Origin: Bryobacterales bacterium | GTDB lineage: Bacteria > Acidobacteriota > Terriglobia > Bryobacterales > Bryobacteraceae | Direction: 5' to 3' | Assembly (NCBI GenBank): GCA_016716385.1 | Contig: JADJWL010000015.1 | Span: forward strand, 1-64,000 | DNA: 64,000 nt | In this document: piece by piece, positions 1 through 9,345 of the stretch | How positions within the stretch are numbered: position 1 is the first letter of the stretch | Layout of the letters: each line of letters starts with the position of its first letter | Notes under the pieces: model-generated | What the model was told of the DNA's origin: nothing | The model's input: the letters and a program-made list of their open reading frames with translations, nothing else | Database searches by the model: none | Made by a program: the position numbers and the translations under genes

Positions 1-2
1 TC

Positions 3-846
3 GTCACGTTTGAACGTACAGGAACGCCCGAAGCGGGTGTGTTGCGCGACGGCTCGATCGTCAGCCTGCAAGGAGCGGGCTTCGCGAGCGTCCTCGATGT
101 GATCGCCGGCGGAGAAACAGCGCGCGGGCAGATTGAGTCCCTATGCCGCCTCGGCGCCCGCCGAAGCCGTCGTCGCGGCCGGCAGCGTGAGGCTGCTGGC
201 GCCCATCCCGCGCCCGCCCAAGATCATCTGCGTGGGCCTCAACTACCGCGACCACGCCATCGAGAGCAACATGGAGATCCCCAAGGTCCCGACGCTGTTC
301 TCGAAGTACCCGACGGCTGTGATTGGACCCGGAGCACCGATCGTCCTGCCGAAGAAGTCCACGCAGCCCGATTACGAAGCGGAGTTCGCCGTGATCATCG
401 GGAAAGGCGGACGCCACATTGCGGCCGCAGCGTGGCAGGAGCATATCTTTGGGTACACCAACCTCAACGACGTGAGCGCGCGCGACTACCAGTTGGCGAC
501 GACGCAATGGATGATCGGCAAGACGTTCGACACGTTCTGCCCGATGGGTCCCGCGATTGTCACCGCCGACGAGATCGCCGATCCGCACGACCTCGACATC
601 AAGATCACCATCAACGGCGAGGTGCTGCAGAGTTCGAACACCAGGCACCTCATTTTCCGGATTCCAGACCTGATCGAGTATCTTTCGTCGGTCTTCACGC
701 TGGAGCCGGGCGACGTGATCTCCACCGGCACACCCGCCGGCGTCGGTTTCGCACGCAAGCCGCCGCGCTACCTCGCCGCGGGCGACGATGTCGTCGTCAG
801 TGTCCAGGGGCTGGGCGATCTGCGCAATCCGGTTGTGGCGGAGTAG
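3..846 (+). CDS. Fumarylacetoacetate hydrolase (FAH) family protein, 5'-partial and frameshifted
   Basis: Members are metal-dependent hydrolases or isomerases of 2-oxo acids and acylpyruvates. The core begins after a conserved linker (LLAPIPRPPKIICVG) and NYRDHA. It contains YEAEFAVIIG and GYTNLNDVSARDYQ, which supply the acidic metal ligands, and ends with STGTPAGVG. The family's N-terminal domain is also present, but in another frame: bases 3 to about 138 read VTFERTGTPEAGVLRDGSIV. The core is in frame from 133 onward. Removing one C from the CCC at 139-141 joins the two into one normal-looking protein reading ...IESYAASAPAEA.... The start codon lies just outside the window. The TTG at 133 could only begin a core lacking the N-terminal domain. 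Substrate unknown. The family call is secure; whether the gene is intact in the organism is not. Confidence 0.85.
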
Positions 847-863
847 ACGGAGGATATCTCCCC

Positions 864-2623
864 TTACTTCGGCATTTCCACCACCGGCAGCACGATGTGG
901 GAGGGCCGTTGCGCCGTGTGGAACACGGTCTGATTGGCAACGCGTAGCGTATCCGACATCGCGAGATCTTCGCCGGTGTTCGGGTTTCTGTCGAACTGCG
1001 GGAAGTTGCTGCTGGTGACATCGACGCGGATGCGGTGCCCGGGCCGGAAGACGTGCGCGGTGCCGCGCATGTCGATTTCGTATTCGTACGCTTCCCCCGG
1101 CGTCAGCAACTCCATCCTGTCGAGACCTCTGCGGAACCGTGCGCGCAGGATGCCCTCGGCGAGATTCATCGCGAAGCCGTCGGGATGCACGTCGACGAGT
1201 TTGATGAAGTAATCCGTATCGCGCCCGTCGGTAGACGCGTGCAGCTTCATCCGCACCGGTCCGGCGATGGCGATCGGCTCACGCAGCGGCTCGCCGGTGT
1301 ACACAAGCACGTCATTGCGGCTCTCGACGGGGCGCTGATCCACGGGTCCGGCGGGGATCGGCGCGCCGCAACAATCGTTGCCGCCCAGCGTCGGAACCGG
1401 GTTGTTGGGATCGTAGACGAACCGGTCGGACGCCGCACCTTTCGGCGGCTTCGCCGACACCGTGCCGTCGCCGCGGGCGCTGTTGGCTTTGCCGCCGCTG
1501 TCGAGGTAGAAGGGCGTGAACTTCGTGCCGGGCACCGGCCAGTCGTCGTGCTTGACCCAGCGATTGATGCCCATGTAGAAGATCTCCACCGGCGGTTCGC
1601 GGTCGATGCCGGTGTCCAGACCCATCAGGTAGTGGTCGAACCACTGCAGGTAGCGCTCGAACAGCACGCGGTTGGCGTCGGGCCCGAAGTCGACGTCACC
1701 GAACTTGCGGCTGGGCCCGTGTCCCCAGGGTCCGACGGTCATCTTCGAATGGCGCCGTGCCTCCGGCGTCCCGCCGTGCTGGCGGATGCCGGTGTAGCCG
1801 TTGAGCGTTCCGGTCAGCAACAGGTCGAGCCGCCGTGCACGTGCGCCGGCACCTTGACGCTGGCGAACCGGTCGTCGATGCTGATTGACTTCCAGTAGTC
1901 GTCGAAGCTCTGGTGCTTCACCCAGTTCTGGAAGTGCGGGACGCGCTGGTTGGACGAAACGAGATCCATGTCCTTGACCGGGAGGTGCCAGAAGATGTTC
2001 GAGTAGCGCCACTCTTCGGGGGCGGCCGGATCCGTGTGCCACCACTGCGGATACATGATGCGGCGCGGATTCCGCACGACTCCCCAGCCCACGGACAGTC
2101 CCAACTTGAAGGCGCCGCCGTGGTAACGCGAGTTGTGATAGACGCTGGTCGCGGCCACAGCCGGGAAGATTGCCACGAGACTCGGCGGCGTCTGTGCGGC
2201 CGCCTGCCACTGCACGAAGCCGAGGTAGGAGCCGCCGAACATCCCGACCTTGCCGTTCGACCAAGGCTGCTTCGCCGCCCACTCGACGGTGTCGTATCCG
2301 TCCTGGGCGTCGAAGCGGAACGGGTCCCACTGTCCGCCGGACTCGAAGCGGCCGCGAACGTCCTGCGACACCACCGCGTAGCCGCGGCGGGCGAAGTCGA
2401 CAAGGTTCTTGTGGATGTTGTCGCGCTGCTTGCCGTACGGCGTGCGGACGATGAGCACCGGAAACCTGCCGTCACGCGCAGGGCGGTAGACGTCCGCAAA
2501 AAGAGTCACACCATCACGCATCGACACAGCCACGTTGCTGTGCACGGTGATGGTCTCGGCAGGGGGACGCACCTTCGCGGCAACCGCGACAGAGAGAAAC
2601 AGGCACAAGGCTGCAATCCGCAT
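864..2623 (-). pseudogene. CocE/NonD family hydrolase, copy 1, frameshifted
   Basis: This is a near-copy of the intact gene at 2656-4419, in the same orientation, with signal peptide MRIAALCLFLSVAVAA. The family (S15-like alpha/beta hydrolases) includes X-Pro dipeptidyl-peptidases, cocaine esterase and acyl-amino-acid hydrolases. The N-terminal frame runs from 2623 and carries the nucleophile motif GGSYLG. It ends in a stop soon after HVHGG. The rest (LDLLLTGTLNGYTGIRQ to the C-terminus) is in another frame down to 864. The intact copy reads HVHGGWFDLL here. Adding one AGCC unit (plus strand, near 1827-1834) to make AGCCAGCC restores HVHGGWLDLL, so one copy of a 4-bp tandem repeat has been lost. 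The break falls at the loop holding the putative catalytic Asp. Both halves remain well conserved, so the lesion is recent or an assembly artefact. Confidence 0.88.
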
Positions 2624-2655
2624 GCCGAGATGCTATCAGGAAATCCCTGGTCCGG

Positions 2656-4419
2656 CTATTTCGGTACGGCCACCACCGGCAGCACGATGTGAGACGGACG
2701 CTGCGCCGAGTGATACACGGTCTGCTTGGCGATGCGCGGTTTCACCGCTACACCGAGGTCTTCGCCGGTGTTCAAGTTTCGGTCGAACTGCGGGAAGTTG
2801 CTGCTCGTGACATCGACGCGGATGCGGTGTCCCGGGAGAAACACGTGCGCGGTCGCGCGCATGTCGATTTCGTACTCGTAGATCTCGCCGGGCTTGAGGA
2901 GTTCCATTCGGTCCAGACCGTTGCGGAAGCGGGCGCGCAGAATCCCTTCAGCGATATTCATCGCGAAGCCATCGGGATGCACGTCGACCAGCTTGATGAA
3001 GTAGTCGGTGTCCGGGCCGTCGGTCGCGGCGTGCAACTTCATGCGCACCGGTCCGGCGATGGCCAGGGGCTCGCGCTGCACCTCAGCCGTGTACACCAGC
3101 ACGTCGTGACGCCGCTCCACCGGGCGTTGATCGACCGGACCGGCGGGAATCGGCGCGCCGCAACAGTCGTTGCCGCCGACGGTCGGCACGGGGTTATCCG
3201 GGTCGTAGAGGAACCCGTCGGACGGTGCGCCGCCCGGCTTGTTCATGGACACGGTGCCATCGCCGCGGGCGCTGTTGGCTTTGCCGCCGCTGGCGAGATA
3301 GAAAGGCGTGAACTTCGTTCCAGGGACCGGCCAGTCATCGTGATGGACCCACTTGTTGACGCCCATGTAAAAGATCTCAACCGGAGGCTCCCGGTCGATG
3401 CCCGTCGCCATGCCCATCAGGAAATGGTCGAACCATTGCAGGTTGCGCTCGAAGAGAACGCGGTTTGCGTCCGGACCGAAATCGACGTCGCCGAACTTCC
3501 GGCTCGGGCCGTGGCCCCATGGGCCGACCGTCATCTTCGTGTGGCGCCGCGCCTCGGGCGTCCCACCGTGCTTGCGCATGCCCGTGAAGCCGTTGATCGT
3601 ACCGCCGACCAGAAGATCGAACCAGCCGCCGTGCACATGGGCCGGAACCTTGACGCTGGCGAATTTCTCCTCGACGCTGATCTGTTTCCAGTACGCGTCG
3701 TAGCTCTGGTGCTCGATCCAGTCGCGGAAGTGCTGTACCGGCTGATTCGACGAGAGCAAATCGAACGTCTTCAGCGGCAGTTTCCAGAAGAGGTTTTCGT
3801 AGCGCCACTCTTCCGGAGCGTTGGCATCCGTGTGCCACCACTGGGGATACATCGTCTGCCGCGGGTTCCGCACGACGCCCCATCCGAACGCGAGGCCCAG
3901 CTTGAACGCCCCGCCGTGATACCAGGTGTTGTGATAGAGGCTGGTCGAAGCGACCACGGGAAACACGGCGACGAGGCTGGGCGGCGTTTGCGCGGCCGCC
4001 TGCCACTGGACGTTGCCGAGATACGAGCCGCCGAACATGCCGACCTTCCCGTTGGACCAGGACTGCTTCGCCGCCCATTCCACGGTGTCGTAGCCGTCTT
4101 CGGCTTCGTAGCGGAAGGGGTCCCACTTGCCCTCGGACTCGAACCGTCCGCGGACATCCTGCGCCACGACGGCGTAACCGCGGCGCGCGAAGTTCACAAG
4201 ATTTCCATGGATGCCGTCACGCTGCTTGCCGTAAGGCGTCCGCGTGATGAGCACGGGAAACTTCCCCTGCCGCGCGGGGCGGTAAACGTCGGCGTAGAGC
4301 TTGATGCCGTCGCGCATCGGCACCACGACATTGCTCTCCACCACGATCTGTTCGGTAGGCGGACGGACAGCCGCCGGTGCGGCGGCAACGACGATCAGCG
4401 AAAGGCACGCAAGACGCAT
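2656..4419 (-). CDS. CocE/NonD family hydrolase, copy 2 (exported, intact)
   Basis: The protein has 587 aa with signal peptide MRLACLSLIVVAAAPAA and is probably periplasmic. It starts with the family's VVVPMRDGIKLYADVYRP strand. Putative triad: Ser132 in GGSYLG, Asp268 in GGWFDLL and His303 in GPWGHG. The C-terminal half is the jelly-roll domain of the S15/CocE group, with GPVRMKLHAATDGPDTDYF and ending near DVTSSNFPQFDRN. Known members cut X-Pro dipeptides, esters or glutaryl amides; the substrate here cannot be read from sequence, though the M28 peptidase and GGT nearby make peptides plausible. A -10-like TAGTAT lies 6 bases before the ATG, so the mRNA may be leaderless. Copy 1 lies 32 bases downstream in tandem. 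Confidence 0.9.
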   Translation of the reverse strand: MRLACLSLIVVAAAPAAVRPPTEQIVVESNVVVPMRDGIKLYADVYRPARQGKFPVLITRTPYGKQRDGIHGNLVNFARRGYAVVAQDVRGRFESEGKWDPFRYEAEDGYDTVEWAAKQSWSNGKVGMFGGSYLGNVQWQAAAQTPPSLVAVFPVVASTSLYHNTWYHGGAFKLGLAFGWGVVRNPRQTMYPQWWHTDANAPEEWRYENLFWKLPLKTFDLLSSNQPVQHFRDWIEHQSYDAYWKQISVEEKFASVKVPAHVHGGWFDLLVGGTINGFTGMRKHGGTPEARRHTKMTVGPWGHGPSRKFGDVDFGPDANRVLFERNLQWFDHFLMGMATGIDREPPVEIFYMGVNKWVHHDDWPVPGTKFTPFYLASGGKANSARGDGTVSMNKPGGAPSDGFLYDPDNPVPTVGGNDCCGAPIPAGPVDQRPVERRHDVLVYTAEVQREPLAIAGPVRMKLHAATDGPDTDYFIKLVDVHPDGFAMNIAEGILRARFRNGLDRMELLKPGEIYEYEIDMRATAHVFLPGHRIRVDVTSSNFPQFDRNLNTGEDLGVAVKPRIAKQTVYHSAQRPSHIVLPVVAVPK

Positions 4420-4442
4420 TTCGAGATACTATCAGGAATTCG

Positions 4443-5684
4443 CTAGGCCAGCGCGGCCAGCAAGGCGTCAATATCCTGCTGGTTGTTGTAGACGCCGGGC
4501 GACACGCGCATCTGGTTGCCGAACCTGAGCGTAACTTCGATGTTGGCGCGTTGCAGCTTGTCCTCGACAGCCTTGGGATCACGTAGCTGGAAGGTCACGA
4601 TCGGGCTCGCGTTGTCCTTCGGCGTGATCGACGGATAGCCCATCGCGGGGAGCTCACTCTGCAGCCGGTCGGTGAGCGTCCGGATGTGCGCGGCGATCTG
4701 CGGCACGCCCGTCCTGTGGATCAACGATAACGCCTCAAACTGCGCGGCGGCGGCGATGCTCGACACGTTGCCCACCTCGTACTGCGACCCTCCGCTCTTC
4801 GGCGTGAAGACGAAGTCCGGTTTGGCCGGATCGGGGTTGGCGGTCCAGGGCGGGTAGTTGAAGCTGAGGCCGCCGCCGAACTCCGTCGGCCGCACGACGG
4901 AACCCTGCAAGTCTTCACGGATATACAGGTAGGCGAAGCCGCGCAGCCCCATGAGCCACTTGTAGGTGGAACACGCGGCGAAATCGATGCCCATCGCCTT
5001 CACGTCGACCGGCACCGCGCCAACGCCCTGAATGATGTCCGCATAGACGTAGGCGCCATTGGCGTGCGCCATTTCGCTGATCTTGCGCACGTCGGCCAGC
5101 AGGCCGTTCACGTTCGAGACGAGCGTCAGCGCCACGAGCCTGGTCTTGCGGTCAATCAGCCGGGACAGCGCGTCCATGTCGATGCGCCAGTCCTGGTGCC
5201 TGGCGATGCGCACGTCAAGGCCCGACTCCTGCCGCATCCTGTAGTTGTACAGGCAGGCGGAATAGTGCAGGTCGTTGGTGACCACGTTGCCGCCGCGCAG
5301 ATCCATGCCGTTCAGCACGATGTTCTCTCCCATCGTCGTGCTAAGCGTGTACGTGATCTCCCGCGGGCTCGCGTTGATCAGACGGCCGAACAGCTCTTTG
5401 CAGTCCTTGAGATGGGCATCGCGGTGCTCTACGGCCTTTTCCGACGCTTTCGCTCCCGGCTGGCGCGTCAGCTCTCCCGCCAGGTAGTCCGCGTACTCCT
5501 GGATCACCCGCGCCGTGGAGCGGCTGATAGGGTGTTGGGATGCATTGTTGAGGTATACGTTCTCCGGCGAGGAGCGCGGGAAATCCGCGCGGATCGCCTC
5601 AAAGCCCGTGAGTTCGCGGGATGCGGAAGCACCGCAACCCGCACTGAGCGCCGCGGCGCCCGCTAGAAATGCACGCCGGTTCAT
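4443..5684 (-). CDS. Class V aminotransferase-fold PLP enzyme with Tat-lipoprotein signal
   Basis: The product has 413 aa from the ATG at 5684, which overlaps the stop of the M28 gene as ATGA and follows AGGAGGGG at good spacing; this start is preferred over one 17 codons upstream. The N-terminus MNRRAFLAGAAALSAGCG combines a twin-arginine motif with a lipobox-like LSAGC, suggesting a folded, cofactor-loaded lipoprotein. The body is a type I PLP fold: STTMGENIVL near 115-124, Asp216 in YADIIQG, and Schiff-base Lys242 in STYKWLMG. Relatives include cysteine desulfurase-like and isopenicillin N epimerase-like proteins; the reaction is unknown. It is the last gene of a minus-strand unit with the zinc-ribbon protein and M28 peptidase. 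Confidence 0.88.
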   Translation of the reverse strand: MNRRAFLAGAAALSAGCGASASRELTGFEAIRADFPRSSPENVYLNNASQHPISRSTARVIQEYADYLAGELTRQPGAKASEKAVEHRDAHLKDCKELFGRLINASPREITYTLSTTMGENIVLNGMDLRGGNVVTNDLHYSACLYNYRMRQESGLDVRIARHQDWRIDMDALSRLIDRKTRLVALTLVSNVNGLLADVRKISEMAHANGAYVYADIIQGVGAVPVDVKAMGIDFAACSTYKWLMGLRGFAYLYIREDLQGSVVRPTEFGGGLSFNYPPWTANPDPAKPDFVFTPKSGGSQYEVGNVSSIAAAAQFEALSLIHRTGVPQIAAHIRTLTDRLQSELPAMGYPSITPKDNASPIVTFQLRDPKAVEDKLQRANIEVTLRFGNQMRVSPGVYNNQQDIDALLAALA

Positions 5685-7261
5685 TCTGTCCCCTCCTGCC
5701 GCGCGAAGCGCCGGAAGAAGCTGTTCGCTTTCCACTCCGGCCGCGTGTCGCGGTTCGCCACCGCCGCCGTCAGCCTGGCCAGCAGTTCATTGAATTGGCC
5801 CGCCGCTTCGATGTCGACGGGCTGATCCAGATCGTCCGATGGTGCATGATACCGCTCCCGCAGCCAGGCGCGCGCGATCCTTTCCTGCTCCGAACCCGGT
5901 TCGAAGCCGAACTTGAAGGCAAGCGCCGGAACACCCTCGCGCACGAGGCTGTACTGGTCGCTGCGCGTGAACAGGCTGCGCTCCGGCTCCTGATCGCGAC
6001 CCACGCCAACGCCTGCCGCGCCCGCGACCTCAGTCAGGATATCGCCAAGCGTCGACTCCTCCAGGCCCAGCGCCACCACCGAACGCAGCGGGAACAGAGG
6101 CAGGTACATATCCATATTGATGTTGGCCACCATCGAACCTTTGGGCACGGTGGGGTGCGAGGCGAAGTAGGAAGAGCCGAGCAGTCCCTTCTCCTCGCCG
6201 GTCACGGCCAGGAACAGGATCGAGCGCCGCAGAGGAGCGTCGCGCAGGACTCGTGCAATCTCGATCAGGGACGCCACGCCTGCCGCGTTGTCCATGGCGC
6301 CGTTGAAAATGCCGTCGCCGTTCACCGGCGCGCCTGTTCCAAGGTGGTCGAGATGCGCCGTCAGGACCACATACTCGTCGCGCAACTGGGGATCGGTTCC
6401 CTTGCGGACACCGGCGACGTTGGGCGACGCCACACGGCTGGTGCGCACTCGCACACGCGCGTCGATCTCCCCGCTGAGGGGAAAAGCGGGGACCGGCTTC
6501 TTCTCGCGATGCAACCGCTGGATCTCTGCGAAAGTCCGCCCTGAGCCGTCGAACAGCACTTCGGCGCGGTCGAGATTGAAGCCGAGACTCAGCAGCGGCC
6601 GGCCTTCCCGTTCCGACGCCAGGACCATGGAGGGGATACGATCGTTGGCGACCTGTCTCGGCCAGGGAATGTCGCTGGCCGGAGAGAGCGAGATGGCTCC
6701 GACGGCTCCCGCCTTCTCCAGCATCTTGCGGCGTTCCTGCGACGATTGGTAGTGCGCCAGCATCGCCGGTGAGACACCGGGAGGACCGCCGCGCAGGTAC
6801 ACAACGATCTTCCCGCTGGCGTCAAGGCCGGAGAAATCGTCGTGACCCACCTCCGGGATCGTGAGTCCGTAACCGGCGAACACGAGAGCCGCGCGCACGC
6901 GGCGTGGAGGTTCGCCGCGCAGTCCGACGAGAACGTCCTCGCGCACGCCGAGAACTTCGCGCGACCCGCCGCGGATGACCGTGACGCGAGTCTTCCCCGG
7001 GTCCAGCTCGCGCTGCACGAACCCGACGGGCTGCAGAAATCCCTTGGCGCCGGCGGGAGCAAGTCCGGCCCGTTCGTATTCCTGAGCGACGTAGGCCGCT
7101 GCTTTGTCATAGCCCCGGGTACCGGTGCCGCGTCCCTCGAGGGCGTCGTCCGCCAGGTAACGCACATGTTCCCACCAGAGCTTGCCATCCGGGATGGCAG
7201 GCTCAGCCCAAGCCAGTACGGCTGCCAGAACCGGCAGCACAATCCAACGACGTCGCAACAC
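5681..7261 (-). CDS. M28 family zinc aminopeptidase with PA-like insert
   Basis: The product has 526 aa from a GTG start and a signal peptide (MLRRRWIVLPVLAAVLAWAEP), so it is secreted or periplasmic. Residues about 100-220 look like a PA insert with VFAGYGLTIPE and GKIVVYLRGG. The catalytic domain follows: His303 in TAHLDHLG, bridging Asp324 in GAMDNAAGV, Glu356-Glu357 in TGEEKGLLGS, Asp384 in NINMDMY and a C-terminal His in HAPSDD. These are the co-catalytic zinc ligands and general base of M28 enzymes, which release N-terminal amino acids. It overlaps the downstream PLP gene by 4 bases and follows the zinc-ribbon gene, consistent with an operon for using external peptides. The exact specificity is not readable. 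Confidence 0.92.
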   Translation of the reverse strand: MLRRRWIVLPVLAAVLAWAEPAIPDGKLWWEHVRYLADDALEGRGTGTRGYDKAAAYVAQEYERAGLAPAGAKGFLQPVGFVQRELDPGKTRVTVIRGGSREVLGVREDVLVGLRGEPPRRVRAALVFAGYGLTIPEVGHDDFSGLDASGKIVVYLRGGPPGVSPAMLAHYQSSQERRKMLEKAGAVGAISLSPASDIPWPRQVANDRIPSMVLASEREGRPLLSLGFNLDRAEVLFDGSGRTFAEIQRLHREKKPVPAFPLSGEIDARVRVRTSRVASPNVAGVRKGTDPQLRDEYVVLTAHLDHLGTGAPVNGDGIFNGAMDNAAGVASLIEIARVLRDAPLRRSILFLAVTGEEKGLLGSSYFASHPTVPKGSMVANINMDMYLPLFPLRSVVALGLEESTLGDILTEVAGAAGVGVGRDQEPERSLFTRSDQYSLVREGVPALAFKFGFEPGSEQERIARAWLRERYHAPSDDLDQPVDIEAAGQFNELLARLTAAVANRDTRPEWKANSFFRRFARQEGTE

Positions 7262-7270
7262 GTGTTCCCC

Positions 7271-7444
7271 TTAGTAATAATCCGCGCAGCTCAGATAGTA
7301 TCCGCACCGCTCGCAGAAGAGTTTGCATTTCCGCTGCGCCAGACGGACCGAGCAAACGGGGCAGAAGAGCATCGGCTCCTCGTCTTCCGGCTGGAGGCGT
7401 GGCTCCACCGAAGTGGCGGGCAGCCGGTCCGATTCTTCGACCAT
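7271..7444 (-). CDS. Zinc-ribbon microprotein
   Basis: A 57-aa protein from the ATG at 7444, with an acidic N-terminal half and a C-terminal CPVC...CERC pair ending CGYYLSCADYY. This is a four-cysteine zinc ribbon (LFCPVC about 25 residues in, LFCERCGYY near the end). A second ATG 4 codons upstream is possible. The 7444 start sits 7 bases after a -10-like TATGCT (plus-strand 7452-7457), fitting a leaderless mRNA. It ends 10 bases before the M28 peptidase and is probably cotranscribed. Function unknown; small ribbons often mediate protein or nucleic acid contacts. Confidence 0.65.
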   Translation of the reverse strand: MVEESDRLPATSVEPRLQPEDEEPMLFCPVCSVRLAQRKCKLFCERCGYYLSCADYY

Positions 7445-7451
7445 GCACACC

Positions 7452-7482
7452 AGCATATCCCGGGGCGGCCCGGCGCTACACT
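7452..7482. promoter_or_regulatory. Divergent promoter region with two -10-like boxes
   Basis: TACACT at 7477-7482 points right, in the context GCGCTACACT, 10 bases before the GTG of the gamma-glutamyltransferase gene. TATGCT at 7457-7452 points left, 7 bases before the ATG of the zinc-ribbon gene. Neither has a convincing -35. The right-hand box matches the GCTAYAMT pattern seen at several other genes of the window. Confidence 0.45.
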
Positions 7483-7492
7483 AAAAGGTATT

Positions 7493-9343
7493 GTGACGAT
7501 CTTTGCACAACGGCGATTCTGGATTGCGTCCGCCTTGCTGCTTGTGGCGGCCGCTGGGGCGGTGGCGCAGCGGAAGGCGGTGGAGCGTCCAGCCAGACAT
7601 GCGGTGCGCGGCGCCCGCGGGGCCGTTGCGGCCGGGACGGAGGCGGCGGCGCAGGCGGGCATGCGGACCTTCGTCAGTGGCGGAAACGCAGTAGACGCCG
7701 GGGTAGCGTCGATGTTCGCCGCCTCAATTGGGGAATACTCGCATTTCGGTTTTGGCGGAGAATCCCCGATCCTTGTCCGGACCAAGGACGGCGCCGTCCA
7801 CAGCATCGCCGGTGTCGGCCCCATGCCCAAGCTGGCTTCCGCCGAGCTCTTCCGGAATCGGCGCCTGCAACCGGGCGAGATGCTGTCGCCGCCCGAGGAC
7901 ATGGGCCTGCGCGGATTCATTCCCGTGGCGGGACTGATGCCGGCTCTGGTTCCCGGCATGGTGGAAGCGGGACTCGTCGCATTGCGCGAATTCGGCACGA
8001 TGTCGTTTTCCGATGTGATCGCACCGGCCATCGAATTGGCCGACGGAAATCCGATGGACGAACAGCGCGCATCGAGCATCGACCGCAGCCGCCGGTTTTT
8101 CGAGTTGTGGCCTACTTCGCAGAAGGTCTTCCGTCCCGGCGGACGCACGCCGCGTCCGGGCGAAGTGTTCCGGCAACCCGACCTGGCGCGGACGCTGCGC
8201 GCGATGCGGGATGCCGAGGCTCGCGCGCTCGCCGCCGGCGCGACACGCACCGCCGCCATCGACGCCGTGCGCGACTTCTTCTATCGCGGCGAGATCGCGC
8301 GCAGGATCGGCCAGTTCAGCCAGGACAACGGCGGGTTGCTTCGTTACGAGGACATGGCCGGGTTCCGGCTGAAACCGGAGGAGCCGCTTGCCACCACGTA
8401 CCGCGGCTACACGGTGTACAAACCCGGCTTCTGGAGCCAGGGACCGTCGATGCTCCAGGCGCTGAACATTCTCGAGAACTACGATCTGCGCGCGATGCGC
8501 TTCAACACCGGCGAATACACCCACACCCTCGCCGAAGCACTGAAGCTCGCCTATGCGGACCGGGACACCTACTACGGCGATCCGGCGTTTTCCCGCATCC
8601 CTCCGGAGTTGGTGACGAAGGATTACGCGCGCGACCGCAAGGCTCTCATCGGGCCGATGGCATCGCTCGACTTCCGCCCGGGCCGCCTCAGCGATCCTCC
8701 GGCCGTGCATCCTTCCGAGACGCACATGATGCGCGTCCGGATTGACGACGCGCTGATGGCGCGCGATACGACGTGTGTGACCACCGCGGACAAAGACGGC
8801 ATCCTCTTCTCCGCGACGCCGTCGGGAGCGTGGATGCCGTCGGTGATCGCCGGCGACACGGGGATTCCGCTGACGCAACGGGCGCAGAGCTTCCTGCTGG
8901 TGGAAGGGCATCCGAACGAACTGGCCGGCGGCAAGCGACCGCGCATCACGTTGAGTCCGACACTCGTGACGGCGGCCGATGGGAAGCCGTTTATGACGCT
9001 CACCACTCCCGGCGGCGACAACCAGGACCAGGCGCTGCTGCAGATTCTGCTGGCGGTGGTCGAATTCGGGATGAATGCCCAGGAAGCGGTCGAGGCGCCG
9101 CGCTTCCAGACGCGCCACCTTGTGTCGAGCTTTGACAACCACGCAATGAATCCCGGCGACCTGCTGCTTGACGAGCGATTCGCACCAGAGGTCTCGGCTG
9201 AACTTGCCGAGCGCCGCCACAAGGTGGGCTCCCGGTCGCGCTGGGCGAGCGGTTCGGCGCCAGTGGCGATCCGCGTGACGCCGCGCGGGGTGATCGAGGC
9301 GGGCGCGGACCCGTACGGGTACCGTACCGCGCACGCCTGGTAG
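7493..9343 (+). CDS. Gamma-glutamyltransferase family protein (exported)
   Basis: The product has 616 aa from the GTG at 7493, chosen because it gives a clean signal peptide (FWIASALLLVAAAGAVAQ), has AAAAGG just upstream and lies after a -10 box. A longer reading frame runs upstream but is only antisense to the M28 gene. N-terminal GGT features are GGNAVDAGVAS and GGESPILVRT. The autoprocessing and nucleophile Thr is near residue 426 in DTTCVTTADKDG. The small-subunit part includes GKRPRITLSPTLV and TPGGDNQDQ. GGT-family enzymes transfer or hydrolyse gamma-glutamyl groups (glutathione, gamma-Glu peptides) in the periplasm; some are cephalosporin acylase-like. The neighbouring peptidases make a peptide or glutathione scavenging role plausible. 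Confidence 0.9.
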   Translation: MTIFAQRRFWIASALLLVAAAGAVAQRKAVERPARHAVRGARGAVAAGTEAAAQAGMRTFVSGGNAVDAGVASMFAASIGEYSHFGFGGESPILVRTKDGAVHSIAGVGPMPKLASAELFRNRRLQPGEMLSPPEDMGLRGFIPVAGLMPALVPGMVEAGLVALREFGTMSFSDVIAPAIELADGNPMDEQRASSIDRSRRFFELWPTSQKVFRPGGRTPRPGEVFRQPDLARTLRAMRDAEARALAAGATRTAAIDAVRDFFYRGEIARRIGQFSQDNGGLLRYEDMAGFRLKPEEPLATTYRGYTVYKPGFWSQGPSMLQALNILENYDLRAMRFNTGEYTHTLAEALKLAYADRDTYYGDPAFSRIPPELVTKDYARDRKALIGPMASLDFRPGRLSDPPAVHPSETHMMRVRIDDALMARDTTCVTTADKDGILFSATPSGAWMPSVIAGDTGIPLTQRAQSFLLVEGHPNELAGGKRPRITLSPTLVTAADGKPFMTLTTPGGDNQDQALLQILLAVVEFGMNAQEAVEAPRFQTRHLVSSFDNHAMNPGDLLLDERFAPEVSAELAERRHKVGSRSRWASGSAPVAIRVTPRGVIEAGADPYGYRTAHAW

Positions 9344-9345
9344 CC

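Noticed and set aside
2689..4446. A 585-codon open frame on the plus strand
   Set aside because: It is the shadow of the intact CocE gene; the same type of shadow occurs opposite its paralogue.
6842..7492. A 217-codon N-terminal extension of the GGT gene
   Set aside because: It runs antisense through the M28 and zinc-ribbon genes; the GTG at 7493 gives a signal peptide and has a -10 box and purine-rich site.
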